Part shown: piece by piece, positions 51,721 through 60,339 of the stretch
How positions within the stretch are numbered: the first letter of the stretch is position 1
Layout: each line of letters starts with the position of its first letter
Source of the DNA: Streptomyces gilvus
Lineage (GTDB): Bacteria; Actinomycetota; Actinomycetes; Streptomycetales; Streptomycetaceae
Length of the DNA: 64,000 nt
Reading direction: 5' to 3'
Assembly: GCF_022513565.1 (NCBI RefSeq)
Contig: NZ_JAKWBE010000007.1
Span: 240,742 to 304,741, forward strand
Notes under the pieces: generated by a model
What the model was told of the DNA's origin: nothing
The model's input: the letters and a program-made list of their open reading frames with translations, nothing else
The model's database searches: none
Made by a program: the position numbers and the translations under genes

Positions 51721-52404
51721 TTACGCGCCCGCGTTCTCTTTGACCGTGATCCTTCCCTTGCGGATCGTCGCCAGCCGCGGGGCCTTCCGCGCGATCGCGG
51801 AGTCGTGGGTGACCATGATGAACGTCAACCCCAGCTCCTTCCACATCCGTTCGAGCACCTCCATGATCTCGTCGCGCATCGACTCGTCGAGGTTTCCGGT
51901 GGGTTCGTCGGCGAGCAGCACCTTCGGCTGCTTGACGAGCGCGCGGGCGATGGCGACGCGCTGCTGCTGACCGCCGGACATCTCCGAGGGCAGATGGGCG
52001 AGACGCTCACCGAGACCGACCGAACTCAGCGCCTCGGCGGCCCGCTCGCGCCGGTCCTTCCCCTTGACGCCGAGGGGTACGAGAGCGGTTTCCACGTTCT
52101 CCTGGGCGGTGAGCGTCGGGATGAGGTTGAAGCTCTGGAAGACGAAGCCGATGTTCTCGCTGCGGACCTTGGTCAGCCGGGCCTCGGACAGCTTGGCCAA
52201 GTCGGTGCCGTCCAGGACGACTTCGCCCTCGGTGGGCCGGTCGAGGCCGCCGAGCATCTGCAGCAGCGTGGACTTGCCGCCGCCGGTGGGGCCCTGGATG
52301 ACGAGACGGTCGCCGTCGCCGATGGTGAGGTCGACGCCGTCGAGGGCGTGGATGGTCTCCTTGCCCCGGGTGTAGCGCTTGGTGACGTTTCTGAGTTCGT
52401 ACAT
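51721..52404 (-). CDS. ABC transporter ATP-binding protein (MacB/LolD type)
   Basis: A 227-residue ABC ATPase: Walker A GPTGGGKST, Q-loop FVFQSFNLIPTLTAQENV, signature SGGQQQRVAIARAL, Walker B KVLLADEPTGNLD and switch MVTHDSA. The LTAQENVETAL stretch is characteristic of the MacB/LolD branch that drives FtsX-like permeases. It follows the permease gene by 48 bp on the same strand, so they form a two-gene operon. The substrate is unknown; such systems export lipids, antibiotics or cell-wall signals. Confidence 0.93.
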   Translation of the reverse strand: MYELRNVTKRYTRGKETIHALDGVDLTIGDGDRLVIQGPTGGGKSTLLQMLGGLDRPTEGEVVLDGTDLAKLSEARLTKVRSENIGFVFQSFNLIPTLTAQENVETALVPLGVKGKDRRERAAEALSSVGLGERLAHLPSEMSGGQQQRVAIARALVKQPKVLLADEPTGNLDESMRDEIMEVLERMWKELGLTFIMVTHDSAIARKAPRLATIRKGRITVKENAGA

Positions 52405-52452
52405 GGGGTTGGCTCCTGGGTGGGGTTGGTGGTGGTACGGGTCCGGGGTCGG

Positions 52453-53910
52453 CTACTCGACGCGGCGCAGCGCGTCCGCCGGCCGCAGCCGGGACGCCCG
52501 CCAGCCGCCGAACGCGCCCGCGATCAGACCGCCCGCAACCGCCAGGGCCACCGCGATGGCCACCGTCGTGACACTCACCGGTGCCGTCAGGGCGACGTCG
52601 AGGGTCCTGGCAGCCGCCCGCCCCGGACCGCCGAAGCCGCCACCGCCACCTGGACCGCCGCCGAAGCCGCCGCCTCCACCGCCACCGCCCAACTGCGCCT
52701 GCAGGGTGGGGCTGACGGCCGTCACGACGTACGCGCCGGCGAGACCCAGGGCGATACCGAGCGCACCGCCCAGCAGCCCGTTGACCATGGCCTCCCCGAC
52801 GACCTGCCGGGTCACCCGGCCCGACCTCCAGCCCAGCGCCTTCAGCGTGCCGAACTCACGGACGCGCCGGGAGACGGCGGAGGAGGTGAGCAGACCGGCG
52901 ACGAGGAAGGCGGCCACCAGCACCGCGATCGACAGCCACTTGCCGACGTTGGTGGCGAGGCTGGACGCCGTGGACAGCGAACCGGACACCGTGCTCGCGA
53001 GGTCGGAGGAGGTGGTGACCGTCGTACCGGAGACGTTCTTCTGGATCGTCGACTTGACGGCGGAGATCTGCTTCGAGTCGGTCGCCTTGACGTAGATCGT
53101 GGTGACCTTGTCCTTCTGGTCCGCGAGCGTCTGGGCCTCCTTCAGCGGCATGTAGAGGTTGGCCGCCGAGTCACCGCTGTCGGCCGTCGCGATACCGATG
53201 ATCGTGAACTTGACGTTCTTGATCGTGACGGTGGAACCGACCTTGTACTTCTTCTCCTTGGCGAACGCGGAGTCGGCGACCAGCACCTTGGCGGAGGACT
53301 CCGTCGTCTTGAAGGTGCGGCCGCTGGTGATCTTCGACGAGGTCAGCGGGCCGAGCCCGCTCTGGGTGACGTCGGTGCCGTAGACCGTGTAGCTGTTGAC
53401 GTCGAAGTTGGCGCCGCCGCCCTGCACCTCGCCCTGCGGCTGGCCGTTGCCGCCGCCCCGCTGGAAGCCGCCGCTGCCGCCGTTCTGCCGGAACTGCCCG
53501 CGGGTGAACTGGCCGCTGATCTTCACCACGTTGAGGCTGAGCCCGCCGACGGCCGACGAAACGCCCTTCTGGTCCGCCACCTTGGTGACGGTGGAGGAGG
53601 CGAGGGTCGTGAAGCCCTGCGGCATGATCCGGTCGCTGCTCTGCGTGGACTTGTCGTCGTTGCCCCGCGCGTCGAACTGGAAGCGCGGCCGCTGCGAGGT
53701 GCTCGTGGTCGGCGTCGCCGCCTTCGTGACCGTCATGTCCGTACCCAGGCCGTAGAGCGACTGGAGGACCTTGTCCTGGGCCTTCCCCATGCCGGAGGAC
53801 ACGGAGTTGACCACGATGACCAGCGCGATGCCCAGCGCGAGGCCGGAGGCGACGACGAGGGCCGCCTTTCTGCGGCGGCGCAACTCGCGCCTCAGGTAGG
53901 TGAAGAACAT
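52453..53910 (-). CDS. FtsX-like ABC permease with glycine-rich loops
   Basis: A 485-residue permease of the MacB/FtsX type: first transmembrane helix near residues 17-37 (ALVVASGLALGIALVIVVN), a large extracytoplasmic domain, then three helices near the C-terminus ending ASRLRPADALRRVE, the family's cytoplasmic tail. Two features are odd: a Gly/Gln/Asn/Phe-rich stretch in the extracytoplasmic domain (FRQNGGSGGFQRGGGNGQPQ) and an almost pure Gly/Phe/Pro run (GGGGGGGGFGGGPGGGGGFG) in the last outer loop. Both are probably flexible. The ATG lacks a strong ribosome site. Confidence 0.9.
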   Translation of the reverse strand: MFFTYLRRELRRRRKAALVVASGLALGIALVIVVNSVSSGMGKAQDKVLQSLYGLGTDMTVTKAATPTTSTSQRPRFQFDARGNDDKSTQSSDRIMPQGFTTLASSTVTKVADQKGVSSAVGGLSLNVVKISGQFTRGQFRQNGGSGGFQRGGGNGQPQGEVQGGGANFDVNSYTVYGTDVTQSGLGPLTSSKITSGRTFKTTESSAKVLVADSAFAKEKKYKVGSTVTIKNVKFTIIGIATADSGDSAANLYMPLKEAQTLADQKDKVTTIYVKATDSKQISAVKSTIQKNVSGTTVTTSSDLASTVSGSLSTASSLATNVGKWLSIAVLVAAFLVAGLLTSSAVSRRVREFGTLKALGWRSGRVTRQVVGEAMVNGLLGGALGIALGLAGAYVVTAVSPTLQAQLGGGGGGGGFGGGPGGGGGFGGPGRAAARTLDVALTAPVSVTTVAIAVALAVAGGLIAGAFGGWRASRLRPADALRRVE

Positions 53911-54006
53911 GGCCGCAAGGTAGGGACGGCGCGTGATGACTGGATAAGCCCGCCATAAGAGCTGCATGAGAAGCCTGTGGCCCGGCCCGGAACAGCCTCG
54001 GAAACA

Positions 54007-54034
54007 CCGATGCCGCCCCTGGGGGCGGCATCGG
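54007..54034 (-). terminator. Terminator of the L,D-transpeptidase gene
   Basis: Perfect 13-bp stem CCGATGCCGCCCC/GGGGCGGCATCGG with a minimal 2-base centre, 22 bases beyond the stop codon. Confidence 0.8.
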
Positions 54035-54056
54035 AACGCTGTGGGCCGACGGTGCG

Positions 54057-55313
54057 TCAGACGGCCGAGCCGGCCTTCCACTGGGCCCAGCTCAGGTTCC
54101 AGCCGTTGAGGCCGTTGTCCGGCTGGACGATCTTGTCGCCGGTGTTGGAGACGACCACGACGTCACCGACGATCGAGTGCGTGTACATCCAGTACGCCGG
54201 AGTGCTGGTGTCGTTGGCGCCCTTGGTGTCGGACAGGCCCACGCAGCCGTGGCTGGTGTTGACGCTGCCGAAGACGGACTTCGCGCCCCAGTAGTTGCCG
54301 TGCAGGAAGGTGCCGGAGTTGGTGAGCCGGATGGCGTGCGGCACGTCCTTGATGTCGTACTCGGCCTTGCCGTCGTTGTCGGTGAAGCCGACGGTCGTGC
54401 CGTTCATCCGGGTCTGCTTGTACTTCTCGGACATCACCATGACGCCGTTGTACGTGGTGTGCTCCGGCGAACCGGCCGAGATCGGGATGGTCTTGATGAC
54501 CTTGCCGTCCTGCGTGACCTTCATCTGCTTGGTCTTCGCGTCGACGTAGGAGATCTGGTTGCGGCCGATGTGGAAGGTGACCGTCTTCTGCTGCACGCCG
54601 TAGACGCCGCTCGCGCCCTCGACGCCGTCCAGCGCGAGCTTCAGCGTGACGGTCGAGTTCTCCTTCCAGTACTGCTCCGGGCGGAAGTCGAGACGGTTCG
54701 CGCCGAACCAGTGCCCGACGACCTCCTGGCCGCTGCTGGAGGTGACCGTGATGCCCTTCTGGACCGCGGCCTTGTTGGTGATCGACTTGTCGAAGTTGAT
54801 CGACACCGGCATGCCCACGCCGACGGTGGTCCCGTTGTCCGGCGTGAAGGTGCCTATGAAGCTGTTGGCCGGGGAGACCGTGGTGAACGACGCGTTCTCG
54901 TGCGCGACCCGCCCGTCGGAGTCCTTGGCGGCCGCGGCGACCTTGTAGGTGGTCGAGCGCTCCAGCTGGGCGTTCGGCTTCCAGCTGGTCTTGTCCGCGG
55001 AGAGCGCGCCGGCGACGGCGGTGCCGTTCTCGGTCGTCATGCTCACGCTGGTGAGCGTGCCCTTGCTGACGGTGACCGCCGCGGAGTTGTTGATGGAGGC
55101 GTTGTCGGTGCCGTCCTTGGGCGTGATCTTGATGTCGGCCTCCGACGCCTTCTTGGCCGCCGCCTCGTCGGCCTTCGCCTGCGAGGTGTCGTTGTTCCCG
55201 CTGCCGGAGGCCTTGTCGCCACCGCCGCCGCCGGAACAGGCCGAGAGCACCAGAACCCCACCGAGCAGGGCGGACGCGACCGTCAGGCCCTTGCGCCGCC
55301 TACTGTTCGTCAT
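54057..55313 (-). CDS. L,D-transpeptidase lipoprotein (Ig-like domains + YkuD)
   Basis: A 418-residue lipoprotein: signal peptide with lipobox LSAC (Cys26 is the lipidated residue), a Gly/Ser/Asp linker, two Ig-like domains (about 60-250) and a YkuD catalytic domain whose active site is SVNTSHGCVGLSD, preceded by the conserved His in FLHGNYWG. It makes 3-3 cross-links in peptidoglycan outside the membrane, as LdtMt2-like enzymes do in actinomycetes. The second of two close starts is chosen because GGAGAAG lies at the right distance; an ATG five codons upstream is possible. Confidence 0.93.
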   Translation of the reverse strand: MTNSRRRKGLTVASALLGGVLVLSACSGGGGGDKASGSGNNDTSQAKADEAAAKKASEADIKITPKDGTDNASINNSAAVTVSKGTLTSVSMTTENGTAVAGALSADKTSWKPNAQLERSTTYKVAAAAKDSDGRVAHENASFTTVSPANSFIGTFTPDNGTTVGVGMPVSINFDKSITNKAAVQKGITVTSSSGQEVVGHWFGANRLDFRPEQYWKENSTVTLKLALDGVEGASGVYGVQQKTVTFHIGRNQISYVDAKTKQMKVTQDGKVIKTIPISAGSPEHTTYNGVMVMSEKYKQTRMNGTTVGFTDNDGKAEYDIKDVPHAIRLTNSGTFLHGNYWGAKSVFGSVNTSHGCVGLSDTKGANDTSTPAYWMYTHSIVGDVVVVSNTGDKIVQPDNGLNGWNLSWAQWKAGSAV

Positions 55314-55553
55314 CACACGCTTCTCCATCAGTCGCCGTATCCCCTGAAAACCCCGAGGGCCCCGTTTTACGAACCTCAGCGTTCACGAACCTCGCGTTCA
55401 CGAACCTCAGCCCGTGACGAACTTCAGCCGTCAACGAACTTCAACGCTACGGCCGGTTTCACCCGTTCCACATTCCTCTGATGTGTGGGGCACACCACGT
55501 CCGCCGGGGCGGAGGGTGCGGATCACGGCCTGCGCGTCCCCTGAGACGACGAA

Positions 55554-55581
55554 ACCCCGGCCGGCGGTTGCCGGCCGGGGT
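55554..55581 (-). terminator. Hairpin terminator of the acidic hypothetical gene
   Basis: 11-bp stem ACCCCGGCCGG/CCGGCCGGGGT with a 6-base loop, preceded on the plus strand by GAAA, so that the minus-strand RNA ends in UUUC; 20 bases past the stop. Confidence 0.75.
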
Positions 55582-55601
55582 CACCGATGTCCCCGGGCCG
55601 C

Positions 55602-55946
55602 TCAGCCGACGCCGTCCTCCTCGTCGTCCTCCCGGACATCATCCTCGTCCAGGTCCCAGTCCGGCGAGTCCGGGTCGTAGTCGACGGGCTCGCTCGACCA
55701 GGAGGCCTGCGCGAGTTCCACCCCGGGCACCTCGCTCACCAGGTCGAACGGGTCGACGAGGTACGCGAGGGCCTCGGCAGTGTCTTCCGTCACAGCGCCC
55801 TCGGCGTGCGCCCGCTCGTCGTCGGGCATCTCCGGCTCGTCGGCGATCCGGCGCAGAGCCGCCTTCGTCACGGCGTCGGCGTTCTCCACCTCGAGGACGA
55901 GCTCCACCCGAAGGCGGACAAAACGTGATGTCTCTTCAGTGCTCAT
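55602..55946 (-). CDS. Acidic hypothetical protein
   Basis: A 114-residue soluble protein with an ordered N-terminal domain (RFVRLRVELVLEVENADAVTKAAL is split: RFVRLRVELVLEVENADAV) and a strongly acidic tail (DYDPDSPDWDLDEDDVREDD). No signal peptide. It is a single-gene unit, divergent from the LAxTG surface protein. The ATG (MSTEETSRF) is preceded by GGGAGCG-type purines only weakly. Function unknown; conserved in streptomycetes to my recollection. Confidence 0.75.
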   Translation of the reverse strand: MSTEETSRFVRLRVELVLEVENADAVTKAALRRIADEPEMPDDERAHAEGAVTEDTAEALAYLVDPFDLVSEVPGVELAQASWSSEPVDYDPDSPDWDLDEDDVREDDEEDGVG

Positions 55947-56055
55947 GGCGGGAGCGTACGGCGCTTGGCTCCCGTGACTTTCCCGTGACCCGCGCCTTTC
56001 ACTAACATCGCCCCACACGGCCAATTAGCCAGCGCCACAAGGGGATCGATATTCC

Positions 56056-56403
56056 GTGTCATCCGCTCGCCGATCGTTGCTGACCGCCACCGCCGCGGGG
56101 ACCCTCCTGGGCGCCCTGTGGTTCGTCCCGTCCGCCAACGCGTCACAGGACACACCGGCGAGAACGCAGCCCTCGGCGACCGCGACGACGCAGGCCAGGG
56201 TCACCTCGGCGCGGACCTCCGAGACGTCCGCGGACTCCGCGAACTCCGGTTCGGCGCAGGAGAACTCGGCGCAGGAGAACACCGAGCTCGCCGACACCGG
56301 AAGCATCGACACGACCCCGTACGTCGTCGGCGGAACGCTCTTCCTGACACTGGGTGCGGGCTTCGTCGTCTACTCGGTGCGCCGTGAACGCCTCGGCTTC
56401 TGA
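56056..56403 (+). CDS. Small LAxTG-type surface protein (probable sortase substrate)
   Basis: A 115-residue exported protein: signal peptide (1-29, LLTATAAGTLLGALWFV), a Ser/Thr/Ala/Gln-rich middle, the sorting motif LADTG (residues 78-82), a hydrophobic helix (YVVGGTLFLTLGAGFVVYSV) and a basic end RRERLGF. This is the classic cell-wall-sorting arrangement; LAxTG is recognised by class E sortases in streptomycetes. No sortase gene is near, so a general sortase must act. GTG start. Confidence 0.88.
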   Translation: MSSARRSLLTATAAGTLLGALWFVPSANASQDTPARTQPSATATTQARVTSARTSETSADSANSGSAQENSAQENTELADTGSIDTTPYVVGGTLFLTLGAGFVVYSVRRERLGF

Positions 56404-56420
56404 CCTCACCTGACATCCGA

Positions 56421-56462
56421 GAAGGGGCCCCGCGTCGGCGAATTGCGAAGCGGGGCCCCTTC
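56421..56462. terminator. Terminator between surface protein and hutH
   Basis: 13-bp perfect stem GAAGGGGCCCCGC/GCGGGGCCCCTTC with a 16-base loop, between two convergent genes. Confidence 0.85.
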
Positions 56463-56469
56463 GGTACGC

Positions 56470-58014
56470 CTACTGAAGCGGCCCGGTGACCGTCTCGACG
56501 GCGGCCACCAGCTTCCCCTCCCGCACGAACGCGTCGGCGGCGGCCAGGTCGGGCGCCAGGAACCGGTCCGGGCCCGGACCCGCGACACCGGCGGCCCGTA
56601 CGGCCTCGATGACGGCCCGCGAGGCGGGGGCCGGGGTCAGGCCCTCGCGCAACTCGACGGCGCGCGTGGCGGCGTACAGCTCGATGGCGACCACGCGCGC
56701 GAGGTTGTCCACGGCGGTGCGCAGCTTGCGCGCGGCCGACCAGCCCATGGAGACGTGGTCCTCCTGCATGGCGGAGGAGGGGATGGAGTCCGCCGACGCC
56801 GGTACGGCCAGCCGTTTCATCTCGCTCACCAGCGCCGCCTGCGTGTACTGGGCGATCATCAGCCCGGAGTCCACCCCGGCGTCGTCGGCGAGGAAGGGCG
56901 GCAGCCCGTGGCTGCGGTTCTTGTCGAGCAGCCGGTCGGTGCGGCGCTCGGCGATGGACGCCAGGTCGGCGGCGGCGATGGCGAGGAAGTCGAGGACGTA
57001 GGCCACGGGCGCGCCGTGGAAGTTGCCGTTGGACTCCACCCGGCCGTCCGGCAGCACGACCGGGTTGTCCACGGCCGACGCCAGTTCGCGCTCGGCCACC
57101 AGCCGGGCGTGCGCGACGGTGTCCCGGCCGGCGCCGGCGACCTGCGGGGCGCAGCGCACCGAGTAGGCGTCCTGGACGCGCGGGGCGTCGTCCTGGTGGT
57201 GCCCGGTGAGCTCGGAGCCCTTCAGCACCGCGAGCATGTTGGCGGCGGAGGCGCCCTGCCCCGGGTGCGGGCGGATGGCGTGCAGTTCGGGCGCGAGCAC
57301 CTTGTCGGTGCCGAGCAGCGCCTCCAGGCTCAGCGCGGCGGTGACGTCGGCCGACTTGTAGAGGGTGTCGAGGTCGGCGAGGGCCATGACGAGCATGCCG
57401 AGCATGCCGTCGGTGCCGTTGAGCAGCGCGAGGCCCTCCTTCTCGCGGAGTTCGACGGGGGCGATCCCGTGTTCGGCGAGCAGGTCGCCGGCGGGCCGCA
57501 CGGTCCCGTCCGGGCCCTCGGCCTCCCCCTCGCCCATGAGTGTGAGGGCGCAGTGCGACAGCGGCGCCAGGTCGCCGGAGCAGCCGAGGGAGCCGTACTC
57601 GTGGACGACGGGAGTGATGCCCGCGTTGAGCACGTCGGCCATGGTCTGCGCGACCTCGGGCCGGACGCCCGTGTGTCCCGAGCAGACGGTCTTGAGCCGC
57701 AGGAACATCAGGGCCCGTACGACCTCCCGCTCCACCCTCGGGCCCAGTCCGGCGGCGTGCGAGCGGACGATGTTGCGCTGCAGCTGAGCCCGGAGCTCCT
57801 GGCTGATGTGCCGGGTCGCGAGGGCGCCGAAGCCGGTGCTGACGCCGTAGACCGGCTCGGGCTTGGCCGCGAGCGCGTCCACGATCTCGCGGGCCGCGGC
57901 GAGTGCCGCGACCGCCTCCCCGGAAAGCTCGACGCGAGCGCCGCCGCGCGCCACGGCGAGAACGTCGGACGCGGTCACCCCGGACGTCCCCACCACCACA
58001 GTGTGCATATCCAT
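56470..58014 (-). CDS. hutH: Histidine ammonia-lyase
   Basis: A 514-residue HAL that converts histidine to urocanate and ammonia, the first step of histidine breakdown. The MIO prosthetic group forms from Cys145-Ser146-Gly147 in YGSLGCSGDLAPL; most HALs use Ala-Ser-Gly, and streptomycetes use Cys as I recall. Other motifs: YGVSTGFGALATRHI, QDAYSVRCAPQV and NFHGAPVAYVLDF. Start ATG of MDMHTVVVG agrees with the S. griseus enzyme. The other hut genes are not in this window, as expected in streptomycetes. Confidence 0.96.
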   Translation of the reverse strand: MDMHTVVVGTSGVTASDVLAVARGGARVELSGEAVAALAAAREIVDALAAKPEPVYGVSTGFGALATRHISQELRAQLQRNIVRSHAAGLGPRVEREVVRALMFLRLKTVCSGHTGVRPEVAQTMADVLNAGITPVVHEYGSLGCSGDLAPLSHCALTLMGEGEAEGPDGTVRPAGDLLAEHGIAPVELREKEGLALLNGTDGMLGMLVMALADLDTLYKSADVTAALSLEALLGTDKVLAPELHAIRPHPGQGASAANMLAVLKGSELTGHHQDDAPRVQDAYSVRCAPQVAGAGRDTVAHARLVAERELASAVDNPVVLPDGRVESNGNFHGAPVAYVLDFLAIAAADLASIAERRTDRLLDKNRSHGLPPFLADDAGVDSGLMIAQYTQAALVSEMKRLAVPASADSIPSSAMQEDHVSMGWSAARKLRTAVDNLARVVAIELYAATRAVELREGLTPAPASRAVIEAVRAAGVAGPGPDRFLAPDLAAADAFVREGKLVAAVETVTGPLQ

Positions 58015-58072
58015 ATTCAGGAGCGTACGCAGTGAAGACAGAGATGTCACTAGCGGGGGGAGGTTACGACCC

Positions 58073-59224
58073 TTACACCCGGCGCCCCCGGAAGCGCCGC
58101 CGCTCCACGGCCCCCTCCTCGGCCGGCGCCGCGTCGGCCAGCCGTACGACGGGGTCGTCGGGGCCCTCGCGGCCGGCGATCACGGGCCTCGACGCCCGCT
58201 CGGCCTTGGCCTTGTACTGGGCCGCGTCCGCGAGCCGGAAGAGACGGCGGGCCGAGCGGACCGGACCGATGGGGTCCTCCGTGGACGCCACCCCGCAGGC
58301 CACGCCCTCGCCGAGCTCCAGCTCCGCCGCCCGGCGGCACAGCTCGTCGGCCGCCTTCACCACCTCGTCGGCGGACGGCCCGACCGCGAGCAGACAGAAC
58401 TCGTCCCCGCCGAGCCGGGCGGCGAGCGCCCCCGGCAGCATCGCGCCGCACAGCGAGAGCACGGAGCCGAAGCGTTCGAGGAGCCGGTCGCCGACGGCGT
58501 GTCCGCGGGTGTCGTTGACCCGCTTGAGGCCGTTGAGGTCGCAGACGACGAGACTGACGACCGTGCCGTCCACGCGATGGCGCTCGACGGCCTCGTCGAG
58601 GCGCACGTCGACGGCGCGGCGGTTGGCGAGGCCGGTGAGCGCGTCGGTGTAGGCCAGCCGTCTCGCCTCCTCCAGCCGCTCCGCCTGGGCGATCCCGGCG
58701 GCGACGACGGCGGCCAGCACGGTGGCGAAGTCGGCGTCGGCCCGCTCGAAGACGGGCACCCCGAGGTTCCGCGCGACATACAGCTCGCCCCACGCCCGCC
58801 CGTTCAGCACGATCGGCGCGACCACACAGCTGCCCCGGCCGCGGCGGCGCAGTGCGGCGACGCGCTGATGGACGTAGCCGGGCCGGCGCCCCGCCGCCGG
58901 TCCCTCGGCCGTCTCCACCCAGGCGTTGGGCTCCCCGCCGCCCGCCCACCGCTCGTGCAGGAACTCGGTGATCTCGGGAAACTGGTGGACGGGATACGAC
59001 TCGTCGTCCGGGAACTCGTCCTCCCCCGCGGTCCGCTCCCCCACGTTGACGAGGACCCGCAGCCGCCCCAGCTCCCGCTCCCACACCGACAGCGCGGCGA
59101 AACTCCCGCCCAGCGCGCGGCACGCGCCGCCGGCCGCGGCCCGCCACGCCTCGCGCGAGCCGTGCGCCGCCGCCATCCCCTGAGCCAAAGCGACGACGGC
59201 CGTGAGCCGCTTGTCCTCACCCAT
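58073..59224 (-). CDS. GAF-GGDEF diguanylate cyclase
   Basis: A 383-residue soluble protein: GAF-like sensor domain (about 10-185) and GGDEF domain (about 195-360) with the intact active site ARLGGDEFCLL, so it should make cyclic di-GMP from GTP. The product-inhibition I-site RxxD five residues upstream of GGDEF is absent. A regulatory tail of 25 basic residues follows. In streptomycetes cyclic di-GMP controls the switch to sporulation through BldD. The arrangement matches the GAF-GGDEF protein beside hutH in S. coelicolor. GTG/ATG start; ATG of MGEDKRL preferred. Confidence 0.92.
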   Translation of the reverse strand: MGEDKRLTAVVALAQGMAAAHGSREAWRAAAGGACRALGGSFAALSVWERELGRLRVLVNVGERTAGEDEFPDDESYPVHQFPEITEFLHERWAGGGEPNAWVETAEGPAAGRRPGYVHQRVAALRRRGRGSCVVAPIVLNGRAWGELYVARNLGVPVFERADADFATVLAAVVAAGIAQAERLEEARRLAYTDALTGLANRRAVDVRLDEAVERHRVDGTVVSLVVCDLNGLKRVNDTRGHAVGDRLLERFGSVLSLCGAMLPGALAARLGGDEFCLLAVGPSADEVVKAADELCRRAAELELGEGVACGVASTEDPIGPVRSARRLFRLADAAQYKAKAERASRPVIAGREGPDDPVVRLADAAPAEEGAVERRRFRGRRV

Positions 59225-59330
59225 CACCCCAGGTTAGGGAGTTTTGTGGGGTTTCGTTCGATTGATGCGGCGGTGGGGTGACCGGGCGGCTGCGCGGAGT
59301 GAGGTCGCCGAGCGGCCCTACGGCATCCGG

Positions 59331-60134
59331 TCACTCACCGGGCCACTGGGGCTTCCGCTTCTCGTTGAACGCCGCCACTCCCTCCGCCCGGTCGCCCGAG
59401 AACGCCACCGACCGCCAGGCCGCGTCCTCGACCTCCAGCCCGGCCTTCAGGTCCAGCCCGTGCCCGAGCCGCAGGGCGCGCTTGGCCGCCCTGAGCCCGA
59501 CGGGCGAGTTCGCGGCGATGCGGGACGCGAGGGCCAGCGCCTCCTCCGTGTCCCGCCCCGCCTCCACCAGCTGGTCCACGAGTCCCAGCTCCCGCGCCTC
59601 CGCCGCCTCCACACGCCGCGCCGTGAAGATCAGTTCGGCGGCCCGCGCGGCCCCGACCCGCCTCGGCAGCAGCTGCGTGCCCCCGCCGCCCGGGATGACC
59701 CCCACGGAGACCTCCGGCAGCCCCACCACGGCCGTACGGTCGGCCACGATCAGGTCGCAGGACAGGGCGAGTTCGAAGCCGCCGCCCAGTGCGAAGCCGT
59801 GCACGGCGGCGACGGTCGGCACGGGCAGTTCCAGTACGCCGGTGTAGGCGCCGCGGGCGACGGGCCGCTGCCGGACCAGATCGGCGTCGCTGAAGGAGTT
59901 CCGCTCCTTCAGGTCCGCGCCGACGCAGAAAGCGCGCTCGTGCGTGGAGGTCACCACGACAACCCGTACGTCCCGGTCGGCGCCCAGCGCGGCACAGGCC
60001 TCGGCGATGGACCGGGCCATCGCGGTGGAGACGGCGTTCATGGCCTTGGGCCGGTCGAGGGCGAGCTCCACGACATGCCCGCCGTCGCCGTGCCGCCGTA
60101 CCAGCACGAACTCCCCGAACCGCTCCTCGCCCAT
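59331..60134 (-). CDS. Enoyl-CoA hydratase/isomerase family protein
   Basis: A 267-residue crotonase-fold enzyme. The oxyanion-hole motifs are readable: ERAFCVGADLKER and HGFALGGGFELALSCD; the acidic catalytic residue region is LPEVSVGVIPGGGGTQLLPR. It hydrates or isomerises an enoyl-CoA in beta-oxidation; specificity cannot be told. ATG start preceded by GGAGGG. Single gene with two GTTAAC sequences upstream. Confidence 0.92.
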   Translation of the reverse strand: MGEERFGEFVLVRRHGDGGHVVELALDRPKAMNAVSTAMARSIAEACAALGADRDVRVVVVTSTHERAFCVGADLKERNSFSDADLVRQRPVARGAYTGVLELPVPTVAAVHGFALGGGFELALSCDLIVADRTAVVGLPEVSVGVIPGGGGTQLLPRRVGAARAAELIFTARRVEAAEARELGLVDQLVEAGRDTEEALALASRIAANSPVGLRAAKRALRLGHGLDLKAGLEVEDAAWRSVAFSGDRAEGVAAFNEKRKPQWPGE

Positions 60135-60145
60135 GACACCCTCCG

Positions 60146-60161
60146 GTTAACGCGGGTTAAC
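60146..60161. promoter_or_regulatory. Paired GTTAAC sites upstream of the enoyl-CoA hydratase gene
   Basis: Two GTTAAC hexamers separated by four bases lie 11 bases upstream of the start codon on the minus strand, an A+T-rich island in G+C-rich sequence; possible operator or promoter. Confidence 0.35.
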
Positions 60162-60339
60162 AACGCCTCGCCCGATCATCGCAGCCGGGTGCGCGGCGGG
60201 GGAAGGCCGGTTCCCGGGCCCGGGGCCGACAACCCGTTCGAGTGACATCCCGCCCAACTCCCCGCCCACCCCCCACAGCAGCGCATAACGTGCGTCCGCC
60301 ACGGTGCACCGGGGGCGCGAACGCATCGGGGAGGACGCG

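Noticed and set aside
51805..53958. 717-codon frame antisense to the FtsX-type transporter genes
   Set aside because: Shadow frame of the ATPase and permease genes; no promoter or ribosome site.
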